DNA of 42,235 nt from Aureispira sp964404215. GTDB lineage: Bacteria; Bacteroidota; Bacteroidia; Chitinophagales; Saprospiraceae. The notes under the pieces were generated by a model, which saw nothing but the letters and a program-made list of their open reading frames with translations, had not been told where the DNA came from and made no database searches. The translations under genes were made by a program, and so were the position numbers. Every line of letters begins with the position of its first letter. Positions within the stretch are counted from its first letter, which is position 1. The DNA is taken from contig CAYOJF010000043.1 in the NCBI GenBank assembly GCA_964404215.1, positions 1 to 42,235 on the forward strand. Reading direction: 5' to 3'. Positions 26,323 to 35,314 of this stretch are shown here, one piece after another.

Positions 26323-27315
26323 ATGGAATTGCGTAACGATTGGACTCATGACGAAGTAGCCGAAATATACAATAAGCCTATCTTGGAATTGATTTATGAA
26401 GCCGCAACTGTGCATCGTAAGTACAATGATCCTAACGAAGTACAAGTATCTACACTTCTATCTATCAAGACAGGAGGATGTCCCGAAAACTGTTCTTATT
26501 GTCCACAATCTGCTCACCACAGCACTGGCGTAGATGCTGAAAAAATGCTATCCTACGATGAAGTAATGACTAAAGCTAGTATTGCTAAGCAAAACGGGTC
26601 TACTCGTTTCTGCATGGGAGCTGCTTGGCGTAATGTAAAAAATAATAAACAATTTGACCGTGTCCTTGATATGGTTGGTGGAGTCAATTCGCTAGGAATG
26701 GAAGTCTGCTGTACACTAGGAATGTTAACTAAAGAGCAAGCAATCCGCCTCAAAGATGCTGGGCTTCACGCTTATAACCATAACCTAGATACATCAGAAG
26801 GGCATTATGCCGAAATTATCACGACTAGAACTTATCAAGATAGACTAGATACTCTAGAGCATGTCCGCAAAACTGGATTGAATGTTTGTAGTGGAGGTAT
26901 TATTGGTTTAGGTGAATCTACTGAAGATAGAATCACGATGCTATTTACTTTGGCTAACCTTCCTAAGCATCCAGAATCTGTTCCTGTCAATGCTCTAGTA
27001 GCCGTAGAAGGGACACCACTAGAAGATCAAGAACGTGTTTCGGTCTGGGATATGGTTCGTATGATTGCTACTGCTCGTTTAATTATGCCTCAGTCGCAAA
27101 TTAGATTGTCAGCAGGACGTCAAGAAATGCCTGTCGTAGAACAAGCACTCTGCTTTATGGCAGGAGCGAGCTCTATTTTTGCTGGCGAAAAACTACTAAC
27201 GACCCCTAATCCTGATGTTAATCAAGATAAAATGATGTTTGAATTATTGGGTTTACATCCAATGGCCGCCTTCAAAGGGAAAAAAGAAGAAATTGCAGCT
27301 ACTGAATTTTCTTAG
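26323..27315 (+). CDS. bioB: Biotin synthase
   Basis: A 330-residue radical-SAM enzyme that inserts sulfur into dethiobiotin, the last step of biotin synthesis. The [4Fe-4S] motif CPENCSYC is at Cys53, Cys57 and Cys60. The ligands of the second, [2Fe-2S] cluster are in RFCMGAAW, EVCCTLGML and NVCSGGIIG, with Arg in RLSAGR. The length matches the family. No other bio genes are in the window. The 128-base leader contains TACATTTG (26207-26214), a possible promoter -7 box, and a GTTCTAA/TTAGAAC inverted repeat. I found no convincing BirA operator. A strong terminator follows. Confidence 0.97.
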   Translation: MELRNDWTHDEVAEIYNKPILELIYEAATVHRKYNDPNEVQVSTLLSIKTGGCPENCSYCPQSAHHSTGVDAEKMLSYDEVMTKASIAKQNGSTRFCMGAAWRNVKNNKQFDRVLDMVGGVNSLGMEVCCTLGMLTKEQAIRLKDAGLHAYNHNLDTSEGHYAEIITTRTYQDRLDTLEHVRKTGLNVCSGGIIGLGESTEDRITMLFTLANLPKHPESVPVNALVAVEGTPLEDQERVSVWDMVRMIATARLIMPQSQIRLSAGRQEMPVVEQALCFMAGASSIFAGEKLLTTPNPDVNQDKMMFELLGLHPMAAFKGKKEEIAATEFS

Positions 27316-27333
27316 AATATCGCAATTGATCAT

Positions 27334-27376
27334 ATTAAAAAAAGGGCTTTCTCGATCGAGAAAGCCCTTTTTTAAT
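27334..27376. terminator. Bidirectional terminator between bioB and the DUF2167 gene
   Basis: A perfect palindrome (AAAAAAGGGCTTTCTCGA and its complement, 27338-27373) with T-runs on both strands, set between two convergent genes. Confidence 0.9.
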
Positions 27377-27397
27377 CTTTAAATTTCCCCCTAAATA

Positions 27398-28315
27398 TTA
27401 CGCATTTTTATCGCCTCCAAAAAAGCGTTTGACACCTACAAAAGCAGTAGCGGCACCAATAAGAAGAAATTTCCAAAATTTCAATAGTATAGCAAAAAAA
27501 CCAGCTTTAGCTAGTACTTTACCAGCTATCAATCCGCCTATACCATAAGCAGCTACTTTATCCACACTACTATCAAAGTTTTCATACTTTTTCCCTTCTA
27601 TAAAATCAACACTACTCAAAATAGTGTTAATATCTTGTTCAAAAATAGGCAGTGCTGTCATGTCTCCAATTGCATTCAAATTGATAAACCCATTTCGCCC
27701 TAATACTCGGATATTATAGTTCAAAGTGTTGTAGTCACTAGTACCAAATTTAAGTTCTTTTGCCCAGTATAATTTTTTCGCCGTAGCGTCATAAAATGGT
27801 GGTGCTGCCCACCCTACTAATTCGATCTGCTCATATCCTTCTTTTATCCGAAGTTTGTTTTCTGCCTCTGCATCCTCTTGCATCGTCGCTAATAGCTCAT
27901 CATAGTCAATCCCTGAAGCATCCGCATCGTCAATATAACCTTCATCCGAATAATCAATTTCGACCCCAAAAGATAAATCTGAGCTCAATGGTGACATAGC
28001 TGCGGGAAGAAGCATTCCCATAGACAACTCTTCTTGTGGAGGATTTCCCCACAAATCGGTCATTACATAATTTGTTTGTTCGGGATCTAAATACTTGTAT
28101 CCTTCAGGGACTTCTAGTTGGGCTAGTTTTTCGCCATTTTTAGTCAGTTCGATAGAGCCATACTGATAAACAAAGTTAGCTTCAATACTATCCACCATTG
28201 CTTGATAAGCTAAAATTTCTGCTTCTGTTGGACCTTCTTCTTCTGTAGTTGCTTCTTGAGCATAAGTGAGGGAGGTGCATAGTAGTGTCATACACCAGAG
28301 TGTTACTTTTTTCAT
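27398..28315 (-). CDS. DUF2167 family membrane-anchored protein
   Basis: A 305-residue exported protein with a signal peptide ending LTYAQ. The central domain has the DUF2167 features: GSIELTKNGEKLAQLEVPEG, YKYLDPEQTNYVMTDLWGNP, EQIELVGWAAPPFYDATAKK and LYWAKELKFG. RVLGRNGFINLNAIGDM comes next, and the protein ends with a C-terminal membrane helix near 262-295 and a basic end. The bulk should face the periplasm, anchored by this helix. Function is unknown. A TATCTTTG box (28346-28353, minus strand) lies just upstream of the start, so it probably has its own promoter. Confidence 0.88.
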   Translation of the reverse strand: MKKVTLWCMTLLCTSLTYAQEATTEEEGPTEAEILAYQAMVDSIEANFVYQYGSIELTKNGEKLAQLEVPEGYKYLDPEQTNYVMTDLWGNPPQEELSMGMLLPAAMSPLSSDLSFGVEIDYSDEGYIDDADASGIDYDELLATMQEDAEAENKLRIKEGYEQIELVGWAAPPFYDATAKKLYWAKELKFGTSDYNTLNYNIRVLGRNGFINLNAIGDMTALPIFEQDINTILSSVDFIEGKKYENFDSSVDKVAAYGIGGLIAGKVLAKAGFFAILLKFWKFLLIGAATAFVGVKRFFGGDKNA

Positions 28316-28345
28316 ATTGGAGTGATTTTAATTATTAAATAAAAT

Positions 28346-28353
28346 CAAAGATA
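28346..28353 (-). promoter_or_regulatory. Putative -7 box of the DUF2167 gene
   Basis: Minus-strand TATCTTTG fits TAnnTTTG, 30 bases before the ATG. No clear -33 TTG. Confidence 0.4.
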
Positions 28354-28413
28354 AGAAATAGGATACTATTTATGAAATGCTCTTACTTTCAATGAATTCT
28401 ATTCTTTACTCTC

Positions 28414-28800
28414 CTAATTCTGCTGTACCCAAGCTCCATAACCACCATCCAGATCATAAATTTCTTTAAAACCTAGTTCTTTAGCTTTTTTAGCAGCTTT
28501 AGCACTACGTCCACCTTTGGCACAAAAAATCAAGATTGGTTTTTCTTTGTCGAGTTCATTCATCTTGGCATCAAAATCATCTGCCAAAAAATCAATATTG
28601 ACTGCCTTTGTCTTTTTGTTATTACTAATCGTACCAGCTTCATATTCTTGAGGTGTTCTGACATCAATCAGTTGAATATGATCCGTCGCTTCAATTTTGG
28701 TAGCAAATTCGGTACAGCTAGAAAGTTTTACCCCTTCTGTTGTCTGGGCTTGACAAGAAATTAAAAGAGAGAAGAGCAATAGTAGTGCAACTAATTTCAT
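28414..28800 (-). CDS. Rhodanese-domain lipoprotein
   Basis: A 128-residue single-domain rhodanese. The N terminus has a lipobox LISC (Cys16), so it is probably anchored in the periplasm. The rhodanese fold shows LIDVRTPQEYEAGTI and the active-site loop CAKGGRSAKAA with the persulfide Cys at 93, then the terminal LDGGYGAW. Such proteins transfer sulfane sulfur or act in redox handling; the substrate is unknown. It is divergent from rpiB with only 41 bases between the starts, so the promoters must overlap the coding starts. Confidence 0.9.
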   Translation of the reverse strand: MKLVALLLLFSLLISCQAQTTEGVKLSSCTEFATKIEATDHIQLIDVRTPQEYEAGTISNNKKTKAVNIDFLADDFDAKMNELDKEKPILIFCAKGGRSAKAAKKAKELGFKEIYDLDGGYGAWVQQN

Positions 28801-28808
28801 TTTTTATG

Positions 28809-28816
28809 TATTTTTG
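28809..28816 (+). promoter_or_regulatory. Putative -7 box of rpiB
   Basis: TATTTTTG fits TAnnTTTG and lies 26 bases before the ATG of rpiB. The -33 region would fall inside the start of the divergent rhodanese gene. Confidence 0.4.
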
Positions 28817-28841
28817 TATTTTAAAAATAAGGACAAAAATA

Positions 28842-29279
28842 ATGAAAAAAATAATAGCAATTGGCAACGACCATGCAGGAGTTGACTACAAGAAAGAAAT
28901 AATAGCATTACTGGAACAAAAAGGTTATTCCATATCTAACCATGGAACAGATCTTACAGACAGTGTAGACTATCCTGATTTTGCTCATCCAGTAGCTAGT
29001 GAAGTAGCGAATGAGGCAGTTAGTCTTGGAATTCTTATGTGTGGCAGTGGCAATGGAGTCGCTATTACTGCAAACAAATACCAAGGTGTACGAGCAGCAT
29101 TATGTTGGAATAGTACGATTGTACAGCTTGCACGTCAGCACAATAATGCTAATATACTCGCTCTACCAATCCGTTTTATATCTAAAGAAGAAGCTCTTCA
29201 GATGGTGACTGTGTTTTTGGAAACAGCATTTGAAGGGGGGAGGCATGATCGAAGAGTTCAAAAAATCAACCGTTCATAA
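28842..29279 (+). CDS. rpiB: Ribose-5-phosphate isomerase B
   Basis: A 145-residue RpiB/LacA-family sugar-phosphate isomerase that interconverts ribose 5-phosphate and ribulose 5-phosphate in the pentose phosphate pathway. IGNDHAGVDYK opens the phosphate-binding fold; NHGTDLTDSVDYPDFA follows. The catalytic Cys67 is in MCGSGNGVAI. RQHNNANILALPIRF and FEGGRHDRRVQKI are the usual later motifs. I chose the ATG at 28842, not the in-frame 28740, because the latter lies within the divergent rhodanese gene and the family starts here. Confidence 0.95.
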   Translation: MKKIIAIGNDHAGVDYKKEIIALLEQKGYSISNHGTDLTDSVDYPDFAHPVASEVANEAVSLGILMCGSGNGVAITANKYQGVRAALCWNSTIVQLARQHNNANILALPIRFISKEEALQMVTVFLETAFEGGRHDRRVQKINRS

Positions 29280-29347
29280 AGCAATTTTGGCTTGATTTTT
29301 GATAAAAGGCAAACAACAACTTATTATTACACAATAAAAATAAAATT

Positions 29348-29731
29348 ATGAAAAACGTACTATTCTTAGGACTAATGATGACCCTATTTGTTTTATCTTC
29401 TTGTACAACAGAAGAAGACTGTACTGCTCCAGCTGTAGAATCTAACATTGTTGGAACTTGGTCATTTATAGGAACAAGTAACACTTTTGAATTTTTTGCT
29501 AACGGAACATTGGAAGATCCTAGTGATGAAGTATTTAGCTTTGAGTTCAATGGTGTAAAATATACAGAGAAGACTTACTCTATTAATTCAACTTCTGATA
29601 CTTTGACTGTAGTTGCTACAGAGCCAAATACAAATAACTCAGCTGATGCTCAGTTTCCTATTGTAAAGAACGAGTGTAATACTATTACACTTAGTGTTGC
29701 TAGTATCAGTGCACCAATGCAGCGTCAGTAA
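29348..29731 (+). CDS. Lipocalin-like lipoprotein
   Basis: A 127-residue predicted lipoprotein with lipobox LSSC (Cys19). After a short Cys-containing linker (EEDCTAP) comes a lipocalin-like beta fold: IVGTWSFIGTSNTFEFFANG, then a strand-rich segment ending near NECNTITLSVASIS. Proteins of this size with a 'GTW...F..(D/N)G' signature are common small envelope lipoproteins in Bacteroidota and usually have no known ligand. It follows rpiB by 68 bases and may be co-transcribed. Confidence 0.75.
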   Translation: MKNVLFLGLMMTLFVLSSCTTEEDCTAPAVESNIVGTWSFIGTSNTFEFFANGTLEDPSDEVFSFEFNGVKYTEKTYSINSTSDTLTVVATEPNTNNSADAQFPIVKNECNTITLSVASISAPMQRQ

Positions 29732-29778
29732 GATATTATGATGACTACATAAAGAAGTTGTTATATTAATAACTTCAA

Positions 29779-29820
29779 TAAAAAAACGGTTGGTTTCTTT
29801 TGAAACCAACCGTTTTTATT
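29779..29820. terminator. Bidirectional terminator
   Basis: A perfect stem (AAAACGGTTGGTTTC and its complement, 29782-29817) with a TTTT loop and T-runs on both sides. It is shared by the lipocalin-like gene (+) and the WG-repeat gene (-). Confidence 0.9.
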
Positions 29821-32800
29821 TATTTCTGCAATTGTACTACCCAATTTCCATCTTGATGCAAATAACCAACAGCATCTCCCCGTTCTACTCTAAACAAGTT
29901 ATCTCCTACGTATTCTACGTGCTCGTATACTGGTGGTATAATAATATTTCCTTCTACATCTACTACGCCTCTCAATCGATGCACGGCTACTCTAGCAGTC
30001 CCCTGCTCAAACGGTTTAATATCATCATACTTAGGAGTCACTACCTGTATCCCCTTCTTATTAATCACTCCCCATTTCCCTTTGATTCGGACAGGTGCCA
30101 TATCGAACTGAAAGGCGTGTGCTTTTTCAAAATTTACGGGAGTATGACGTTTAGTATCTTCATGTACAAAAAAGTATTGGCTAGAATATTTTTTGACTAA
30201 TGCCAAGCCCCCACTAATAGCTACAATTGATTTGTACTTAATGGGAATAATTTCGTTCCCTAAAGTATCGATGACTCCGGATGTATTATAGTTCTGATAA
30301 ACTACCGCTCTATTGTCTAAAAAAGGCTCTACTTTAAAATACTGTGGTGCTACTATTATTTCTCCTTTAGTGTTAATATAACCTCTTTTCCCATTTTTAC
30401 CTCTAAAGGCAGCTCTGCCCCCCGAAAAAGATTGCAATTGATCAAAATCTCGCTTGGGTACTATTCTACCTAAAGTGTCAATAAAAACAAAGTTCAAATT
30501 CACTTTCCCAATTTTACTACCTGTCAATGCTTGTACACGAGCTACGGCATAACCTTCCTGATAATCTCGGATAATCCCAAAAGAAGTATTTCCTAGTAGC
30601 TTGCCCTCTTTACTCAGCATTCGGTACTTATCTCCAATTCTAACTTTAGCAATCCCATATTCATTGAATGCTTCAATTTTTTTGATGCGTCGCTTTGGTC
30701 TCATCACTACATTTCCTTTCTCATCTATTAGCCCCCATCCTTTTTTACGAATATAAAAAGCAGCTCTACCTTCCGAAAAATTAGTAACTCGACTATATTT
30801 CCCTTTGAATAATAACTTACCTGATCGGTCAATGTATCCTTTGTATCCTTTCGGCAATGCTACCCAAGCTTTTCCTTCTTTGAAATCACCCATCTGAAAG
30901 TAGATGGGCTCTATTACTTCTTTTCCTTGTTTATCAATTACCCCCCATCTACTTTTGGCATAAACAGCTGCTCTACCTTCACTAAAGTCATGCACAAGCC
31001 TATATTTGGATTCTACTACTACATTTCCTTTTTTATCAATAAATCCCCATCTCCTAGAAGGACTGCGGACTGCAATCCGATCTTCGACAAAGTTTCTAAT
31101 TTTGATATATTCCACTGGTACAATAATATCCCCGGCTGTATCAACCGCTCCATAAAAAGTCTGATTATCTGTAATTTCGAACAGACGTTTTTCTGATTTT
31201 GCCAAATAATCAAACCCATCATAAGTTGGGGCTATAATTTCGATTCCTTCCTCATCAATTAACCCCCATTTATCTCCTTTTTTAACCATCGCACGGTCAT
31301 TCGAATAATCCTCTACTAAATCATATTGACAGTTGACTGTCAAATTCCCAAAAGTATCTACAAACCCCCACTTGGCTTCTCTACAATGCAATTGCCCCTC
31401 TTTCTTAAAAATAGTATGAAACCTAGGGTTACCATCGTCAAACTGATACCGACACAACCATCCACTGTAATAAGACTCCGCCGACTGTAAAGGGCGTTTG
31501 ATTAGATTGTGATTGTCAACATCCATTCGCCCTACCTTAGTACATCGAGCTTTTCCCTCTACAAATTCACCGATATGTACATATTTTTTTTTGAGTACTC
31601 GCCCATTACGCTCTATCAATCCACATTTCCCACTCACAAAAACAACTCTAGCCACTGGTAAGCCCTTATCTTTAAAATCAGAAACTCGAATATCTAAAAA
31701 CTCCCGTCTTGTCACTGGCAGGCCTCTACTATTATTGAACACACCTAACACCTCATAACTTTTGAGATCAATATCTTTTGTTATTATCTTAGATGTTGGA
31801 TTCTTTTTACGTTGCTTTACGATCGTAATACCAATATCTTTGTGTATATAAATTTCGTTGAAAGTAGGGACATATTTCCAAGCATCTCTCTGTATATGCC
31901 ATAACCCCCAGAGTCCTGCCATATTATGATACCTCCATACCAAGCTATCACTGATCTGATTAGGATCTGGTTGTGCTGCTCTAGTAGCTCTATCACTACT
32001 ACTCATTCGCCTAAAAGCATTAATTTTAATTGATTTGACATTCTGAAATCGGAGATCAGAATCTAAATTTCCCTCATCATCAAACCGAATAATTTTATGT
32101 GCGTCTGTCTTATCCTTGTAGCGTAAAATATTATGCTGCAGAACAACTGTAGCTGGCAAACTAGGAGGAATTACCACTTTCCCTTTTTGATTAATAATTC
32201 CATATTTGTCGTTAACTCGAACCAAAGCAACAACCGTACTGAATTTCGAAATATAATCATACTGAGCTGGCACTTCAACCTGCCCCATCGTATCTACAAT
32301 TCCAGTTTTATTGTCTAAGCGGACTCTCCATCTAATACTATCCATTCGGTTGATAGCATCATATTGAGCTGTAATCACTACTGATCCATTATTCCTAATA
32401 ATTCCTTTTTTGTTTTCTTTAGTCGTATACATTATTCTCGTAGCATCGAAAACCTGATAGCGTACTCCTACTCTTGTGACAATGGTATCTGATGATACAT
32501 CATAAAGACTAATAATACTATCTTTTTCATTAACTAAAGTATACAAGTTATTTCGAAGTTCCATAAATTTTTCACAAATCGAATGCTTGCGAATAGAATT
32601 CGTATTAGGATCATATATTTGCCAGTATTGGTCCCGATAAGTCCAAATATTCCCTCCTTTTACCTCGATTTTCTCTTGAGCCTCTTCTAGCAATAATTCT
32701 CCTTTGGCATTGTATAGGTACTGATGCCCCTCTTCATTAATCGCTAAAACATAAGCTGTACTCAATATTTCAAAACGACTATACTTAGGTTCAATCAATA

Positions 32801-33233
32801 CTCCTTGCTCTAGGTGTGCTAATCCAACTCCTGCTATTTCTGAAAAAGAGATATACCCATTTTTAAGAAAATTAATCTCTCCTGGCATTCTTTCTAGTAC
32901 CACCTCTTCCTTGGTATTAATAATCGTCCACTTATCTTCCTTTTTGACGGCAAATAAACCTCTTCCAGTATGATTCATAAAAGGATACCGACAAGGAATT
33001 ACTTCCACTCCATTACTATCTACCACTCCTAATAAATCATTCTTCTGTACCAGTGCGTAACCATCCTCAGAGAAGGCAGCTATATATTGGTAAGTTGCTC
33101 CCACTACTTTTTCCCCTTTACTATTGATTAAGCCATAACGATCTTGTTCTTTGAACGAATACAAAGAATCTTGCCCCACCATTAGATGAGATAGAAACAT
33201 GAAAAATATCATCGAGAATAGTCGCTGTAACAT
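29820..33233 (-). CDS. Giant WG-repeat protein
   Basis: A 1137-residue exported protein built of WG-type beta repeats. I chose the ATG at 33233 because it begins a signal-peptide-like stretch ending HLMVGQ; the frame is open to 33281. Many units of roughly 45-60 residues follow the pattern 'F.EG.A.V....KWG.ID..G.....'. Examples are VKKGDKWGLIDEEGIEIIAP, AVRSPSRRWGFIDKKGNVVV and VRIKGKWGVINKKGIQVVTP. A less regular middle part (about residues 380-560) has a lone HMAG/W-rich stretch. WG repeats mediate unknown interactions and are abundant in Bacteroidota. Location is probably periplasmic or surface. The gene is monocistronic, with a shared terminator downstream. Confidence 0.9.
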   Translation of the reverse strand: MLQRLFSMIFFMFLSHLMVGQDSLYSFKEQDRYGLINSKGEKVVGATYQYIAAFSEDGYALVQKNDLLGVVDSNGVEVIPCRYPFMNHTGRGLFAVKKEDKWTIINTKEEVVLERMPGEINFLKNGYISFSEIAGVGLAHLEQGVLIEPKYSRFEILSTAYVLAINEEGHQYLYNAKGELLLEEAQEKIEVKGGNIWTYRDQYWQIYDPNTNSIRKHSICEKFMELRNNLYTLVNEKDSIISLYDVSSDTIVTRVGVRYQVFDATRIMYTTKENKKGIIRNNGSVVITAQYDAINRMDSIRWRVRLDNKTGIVDTMGQVEVPAQYDYISKFSTVVALVRVNDKYGIINQKGKVVIPPSLPATVVLQHNILRYKDKTDAHKIIRFDDEGNLDSDLRFQNVKSIKINAFRRMSSSDRATRAAQPDPNQISDSLVWRYHNMAGLWGLWHIQRDAWKYVPTFNEIYIHKDIGITIVKQRKKNPTSKIITKDIDLKSYEVLGVFNNSRGLPVTRREFLDIRVSDFKDKGLPVARVVFVSGKCGLIERNGRVLKKKYVHIGEFVEGKARCTKVGRMDVDNHNLIKRPLQSAESYYSGWLCRYQFDDGNPRFHTIFKKEGQLHCREAKWGFVDTFGNLTVNCQYDLVEDYSNDRAMVKKGDKWGLIDEEGIEIIAPTYDGFDYLAKSEKRLFEITDNQTFYGAVDTAGDIIVPVEYIKIRNFVEDRIAVRSPSRRWGFIDKKGNVVVESKYRLVHDFSEGRAAVYAKSRWGVIDKQGKEVIEPIYFQMGDFKEGKAWVALPKGYKGYIDRSGKLLFKGKYSRVTNFSEGRAAFYIRKKGWGLIDEKGNVVMRPKRRIKKIEAFNEYGIAKVRIGDKYRMLSKEGKLLGNTSFGIIRDYQEGYAVARVQALTGSKIGKVNLNFVFIDTLGRIVPKRDFDQLQSFSGGRAAFRGKNGKRGYINTKGEIIVAPQYFKVEPFLDNRAVVYQNYNTSGVIDTLGNEIIPIKYKSIVAISGGLALVKKYSSQYFFVHEDTKRHTPVNFEKAHAFQFDMAPVRIKGKWGVINKKGIQVVTPKYDDIKPFEQGTARVAVHRLRGVVDVEGNIIIPPVYEHVEYVGDNLFRVERGDAVGYLHQDGNWVVQLQK

Positions 33234-33391
33234 AGGCTTGATGTAATTGAAATTATAAAATAAGGCAATAGAGATTATCACGTATCAATTTACGAGAGAA
33301 CAAAAAATTAATAGCAGTTGGTAGTACACTCCATTAGATATTAATGGGGTCTCGTATTTAGTCGTTACTCTATTTGTGATAATGTCTACTG

Positions 33392-33467
33392 CCTAGAGCA
33401 TGTTTAAAAATTAACTTCAAACTGCAAATGCTTGATTTAGAATTTAATTCTCAAACATGCTCTTAGG
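33392..33467. repeat. 76-bp inverted-repeat element
   Basis: Bounded by CCTAGAGCATGTTT and the complement of CCTAAGAGCATGTTT. The same GAGCATGT-TAAA tip ends the elements at 1-45 and 35044. The interior does not match them, so it may be a deletion derivative. It is non-coding. Confidence 0.55.
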
Positions 33468-33524
33468 ATATAATAAATATAGTGTAGACTATCATTTTTA
33501 TGACAGGAATGTTTTTAGCCTATC

Positions 33525-33572
33525 TATATAAAAAGGACGTCTATAACTCCATTTATTATATCCGTCCTTTTT
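33525..33572 (-). terminator. Terminator of the large lipoprotein gene
   Basis: Arms AAAAAGGACG (33530-33539) and CGTCCTTTTT (33563-33572) around a loop of 23 bases, 27 bases after the minus-strand stop codon, ending in T residues on that strand. Confidence 0.6.
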
Positions 33573-33598
33573 GTAGGTGCTTGCTCAAAGTGAATACA

Positions 33599-35023
33599 CT
33601 AGCTAGCAATAGCCGTCTGAATCACTTCATCTAAATCCGCCATATTATCAATTCGCATGGGGGTTAGTGTCATATTAAATGGTACTTTTTGTTTCGTATT
33701 TTGAACTTTTGCTAAATCAATGGCAGCAAAATCTTCTGATGAAAAGACTGCTACGGAACCATCATTCAATACTGCTATCAAAGCATTTTTTTCATTAGGA
33801 TTGAATGAAAATTTATCAATAGTCATTCCGCTGTAACGGATAACAGAACGTCCATGACTAGCAATCAAAAAATAAGAGTAATCATTTCTTTTAGCACTTT
33901 CTTTGTCATTATCTACCAGAATATCTGGCTGGAAACGAATACGATTAGGATTCTTCCAAACATCCCAGTTATAAATACCAAATCCGTTGATTTGGAATGC
34001 TCTATTAATGTCAGACTCTTGTGCCAATTTGGCTCTTCTTTCTTCTTGTTCTTTGATAATTTGGGCAATTTCTTTTCCTTTAGCAGCATTAAATTGAGCC
34101 AATGCTTTTTTGTAATCACCATCACCCAATATAGGACGAACTGTAGTTTCAAATACTTTTCCTCCTTCTTCTGGAATCAATTTCAAATTATAAAAACCAT
34201 CACTACGTTGTTCTAATTTTACATCGTCCCAGTTCGATTCAAATACCCAGCTTGACTTTTCTGGGTCTGGTCCAATTCCTGCATATTCCCAGATAATATC
34301 TTTGTAGGCTTTCAATTCTGCAAAGCGACCATAATTTACTTCCAATTCAAAGACATAATTCTTAACATCCTTACGACAACGAGGTTTTTTCCCCTTGGCA
34401 GCAGCAATCTTACTCTCTACTAACTTTAGCTTGTTTTTCTTTTCTGTGTTAGGAGTCGCTTCTGCTGTTCCTAGATCCTCCCATCGACAATCTTTAGGAC
34501 CTAGAGCATAAAAATTAAATTCATCTCCATCATTAAAAGAAGCCAAATTGACATTGATATCTTTGTCTTCTTTTACAAAAATTTCTTTCCCATCTTGTTT
34601 TCCTTTGATTTCAAACATACCTGCCGTTTCCATATAAGATCCATCATCAGGATTGTGCATTGGTATACCACTCGCAACAATATCTGTTGCATCATGAAAC
34701 TCCCTAAACTGTATTGTCACTTCTCCCTTCAATGGTTGGCCATTTTTATCTACAAAAGCGTCTGCTGGAATTTCGATGACACTCCCTGTAGTAGTCGTCA
34801 GGCGTGCTCCTTCTTTTACATTTACTTGATAGTCTACAAATGGCACATCCAACCCTGTAATCGGTGGAGCTACCGCTAATTCTGATGTTATCTGTTCCAC
34901 TGGCGGGGTATCCTCTGTCGTGGTTGCGGTTGTTGGGGTATCACCATCGCAGCTAATGGCAAAAAATAAGCTACCTGATAATAATAAGGTACAGAGTCCT
35001 CTAAAATTACTTTTCCTTTTCAT
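33599..35023 (-). CDS. Large lipoprotein with conserved beta domain
   Basis: A 474-residue predicted lipoprotein (lipobox AISC, Cys25) with a Thr/Pro-rich linker. Residues about 60-180 carry a beta-sandwich-like domain: TTTTGSVIEIPADAFVDKNG, EVTIQFREFHDATDIVASGI and METAGMFEIKGK. I have seen this 'IPADAFVD..G..V.G.V.I.(F/Y)RE' pattern repeatedly in Bacteroidota envelope proteins; it is reminiscent of ZU5-like folds, but I give it no family name. A Lys/Glu-rich middle, including a helical stretch (KKALAQFNAAKGKEIAQIIK), separates it from a C-terminal beta region. The gene is bracketed by elements with matching inverted-repeat tips (33392-33467 and 35044-35211). Confidence 0.7.
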   Translation of the reverse strand: MKRKSNFRGLCTLLLSGSLFFAISCDGDTPTTATTTEDTPPVEQITSELAVAPPITGLDVPFVDYQVNVKEGARLTTTTGSVIEIPADAFVDKNGQPLKGEVTIQFREFHDATDIVASGIPMHNPDDGSYMETAGMFEIKGKQDGKEIFVKEDKDINVNLASFNDGDEFNFYALGPKDCRWEDLGTAEATPNTEKKNKLKLVESKIAAAKGKKPRCRKDVKNYVFELEVNYGRFAELKAYKDIIWEYAGIGPDPEKSSWVFESNWDDVKLEQRSDGFYNLKLIPEEGGKVFETTVRPILGDGDYKKALAQFNAAKGKEIAQIIKEQEERRAKLAQESDINRAFQINGFGIYNWDVWKNPNRIRFQPDILVDNDKESAKRNDYSYFLIASHGRSVIRYSGMTIDKFSFNPNEKNALIAVLNDGSVAVFSSEDFAAIDLAKVQNTKQKVPFNMTLTPMRIDNMADLDEVIQTAIAS

Positions 35024-35043
35024 ATCTAATCTTGATTCAGTTT

Positions 35044-35211
35044 TAGAGCATGTCTAAATTTATCTTAATTCGTAATATGAAATCTCTTTTTCCACTACTT
35101 ATTGCCTATTTTTGAGTCAATAACTAAGGCTATTCACTCAAAAATGAGGCTCAATTAGCAAAAAAACAGTACTCATATTATCAAAAAACATAATTTTAGA
35201 CATGTTCTTAG
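35044..35211. repeat. MITE-like element, about 168 bp
   Basis: Terminal inverted repeats TAGAGCATGTCTAAA (left) and the complement of TAAGAACATGTCTAAAA (right). An internal palindrome pairs ATTGCCTATTTTTGAGT (35101-35117) with 35136-35155, so the whole element can fold on itself. The interior aligns with 15616-15776, and the left end with the start of the window. It has no coding capacity. It fills most of the 291-base region between the lipoprotein gene start and the next gene. Confidence 0.7.
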
Positions 35212-35314
35212 TATAATTGCTATAACATCATCATAAGAGGTATCTGATAAAAAAGATACAGCTTTTAGATTTTTTTCAAAAAAAAAAATTCAAGACCTCT
35301 ATTCCATCTCTGTG

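Larger units (their letters stand above)
33234..33598. other. Intergenic region with small hairpin element
   Basis: 365 bases without a gene. They contain the 76-bp inverted-repeat element at 33392-33467 and the terminator of the next minus gene at 33525-33572. No clear promoter box was found upstream of the WG-repeat gene. Confidence 0.6.

Noticed and set aside
28740..28841. Upstream N-terminal extension of RpiB
   Set aside because: It overlaps the start of the divergent rhodanese gene and adds residues not found in the family; the ATG at 28842 fits.
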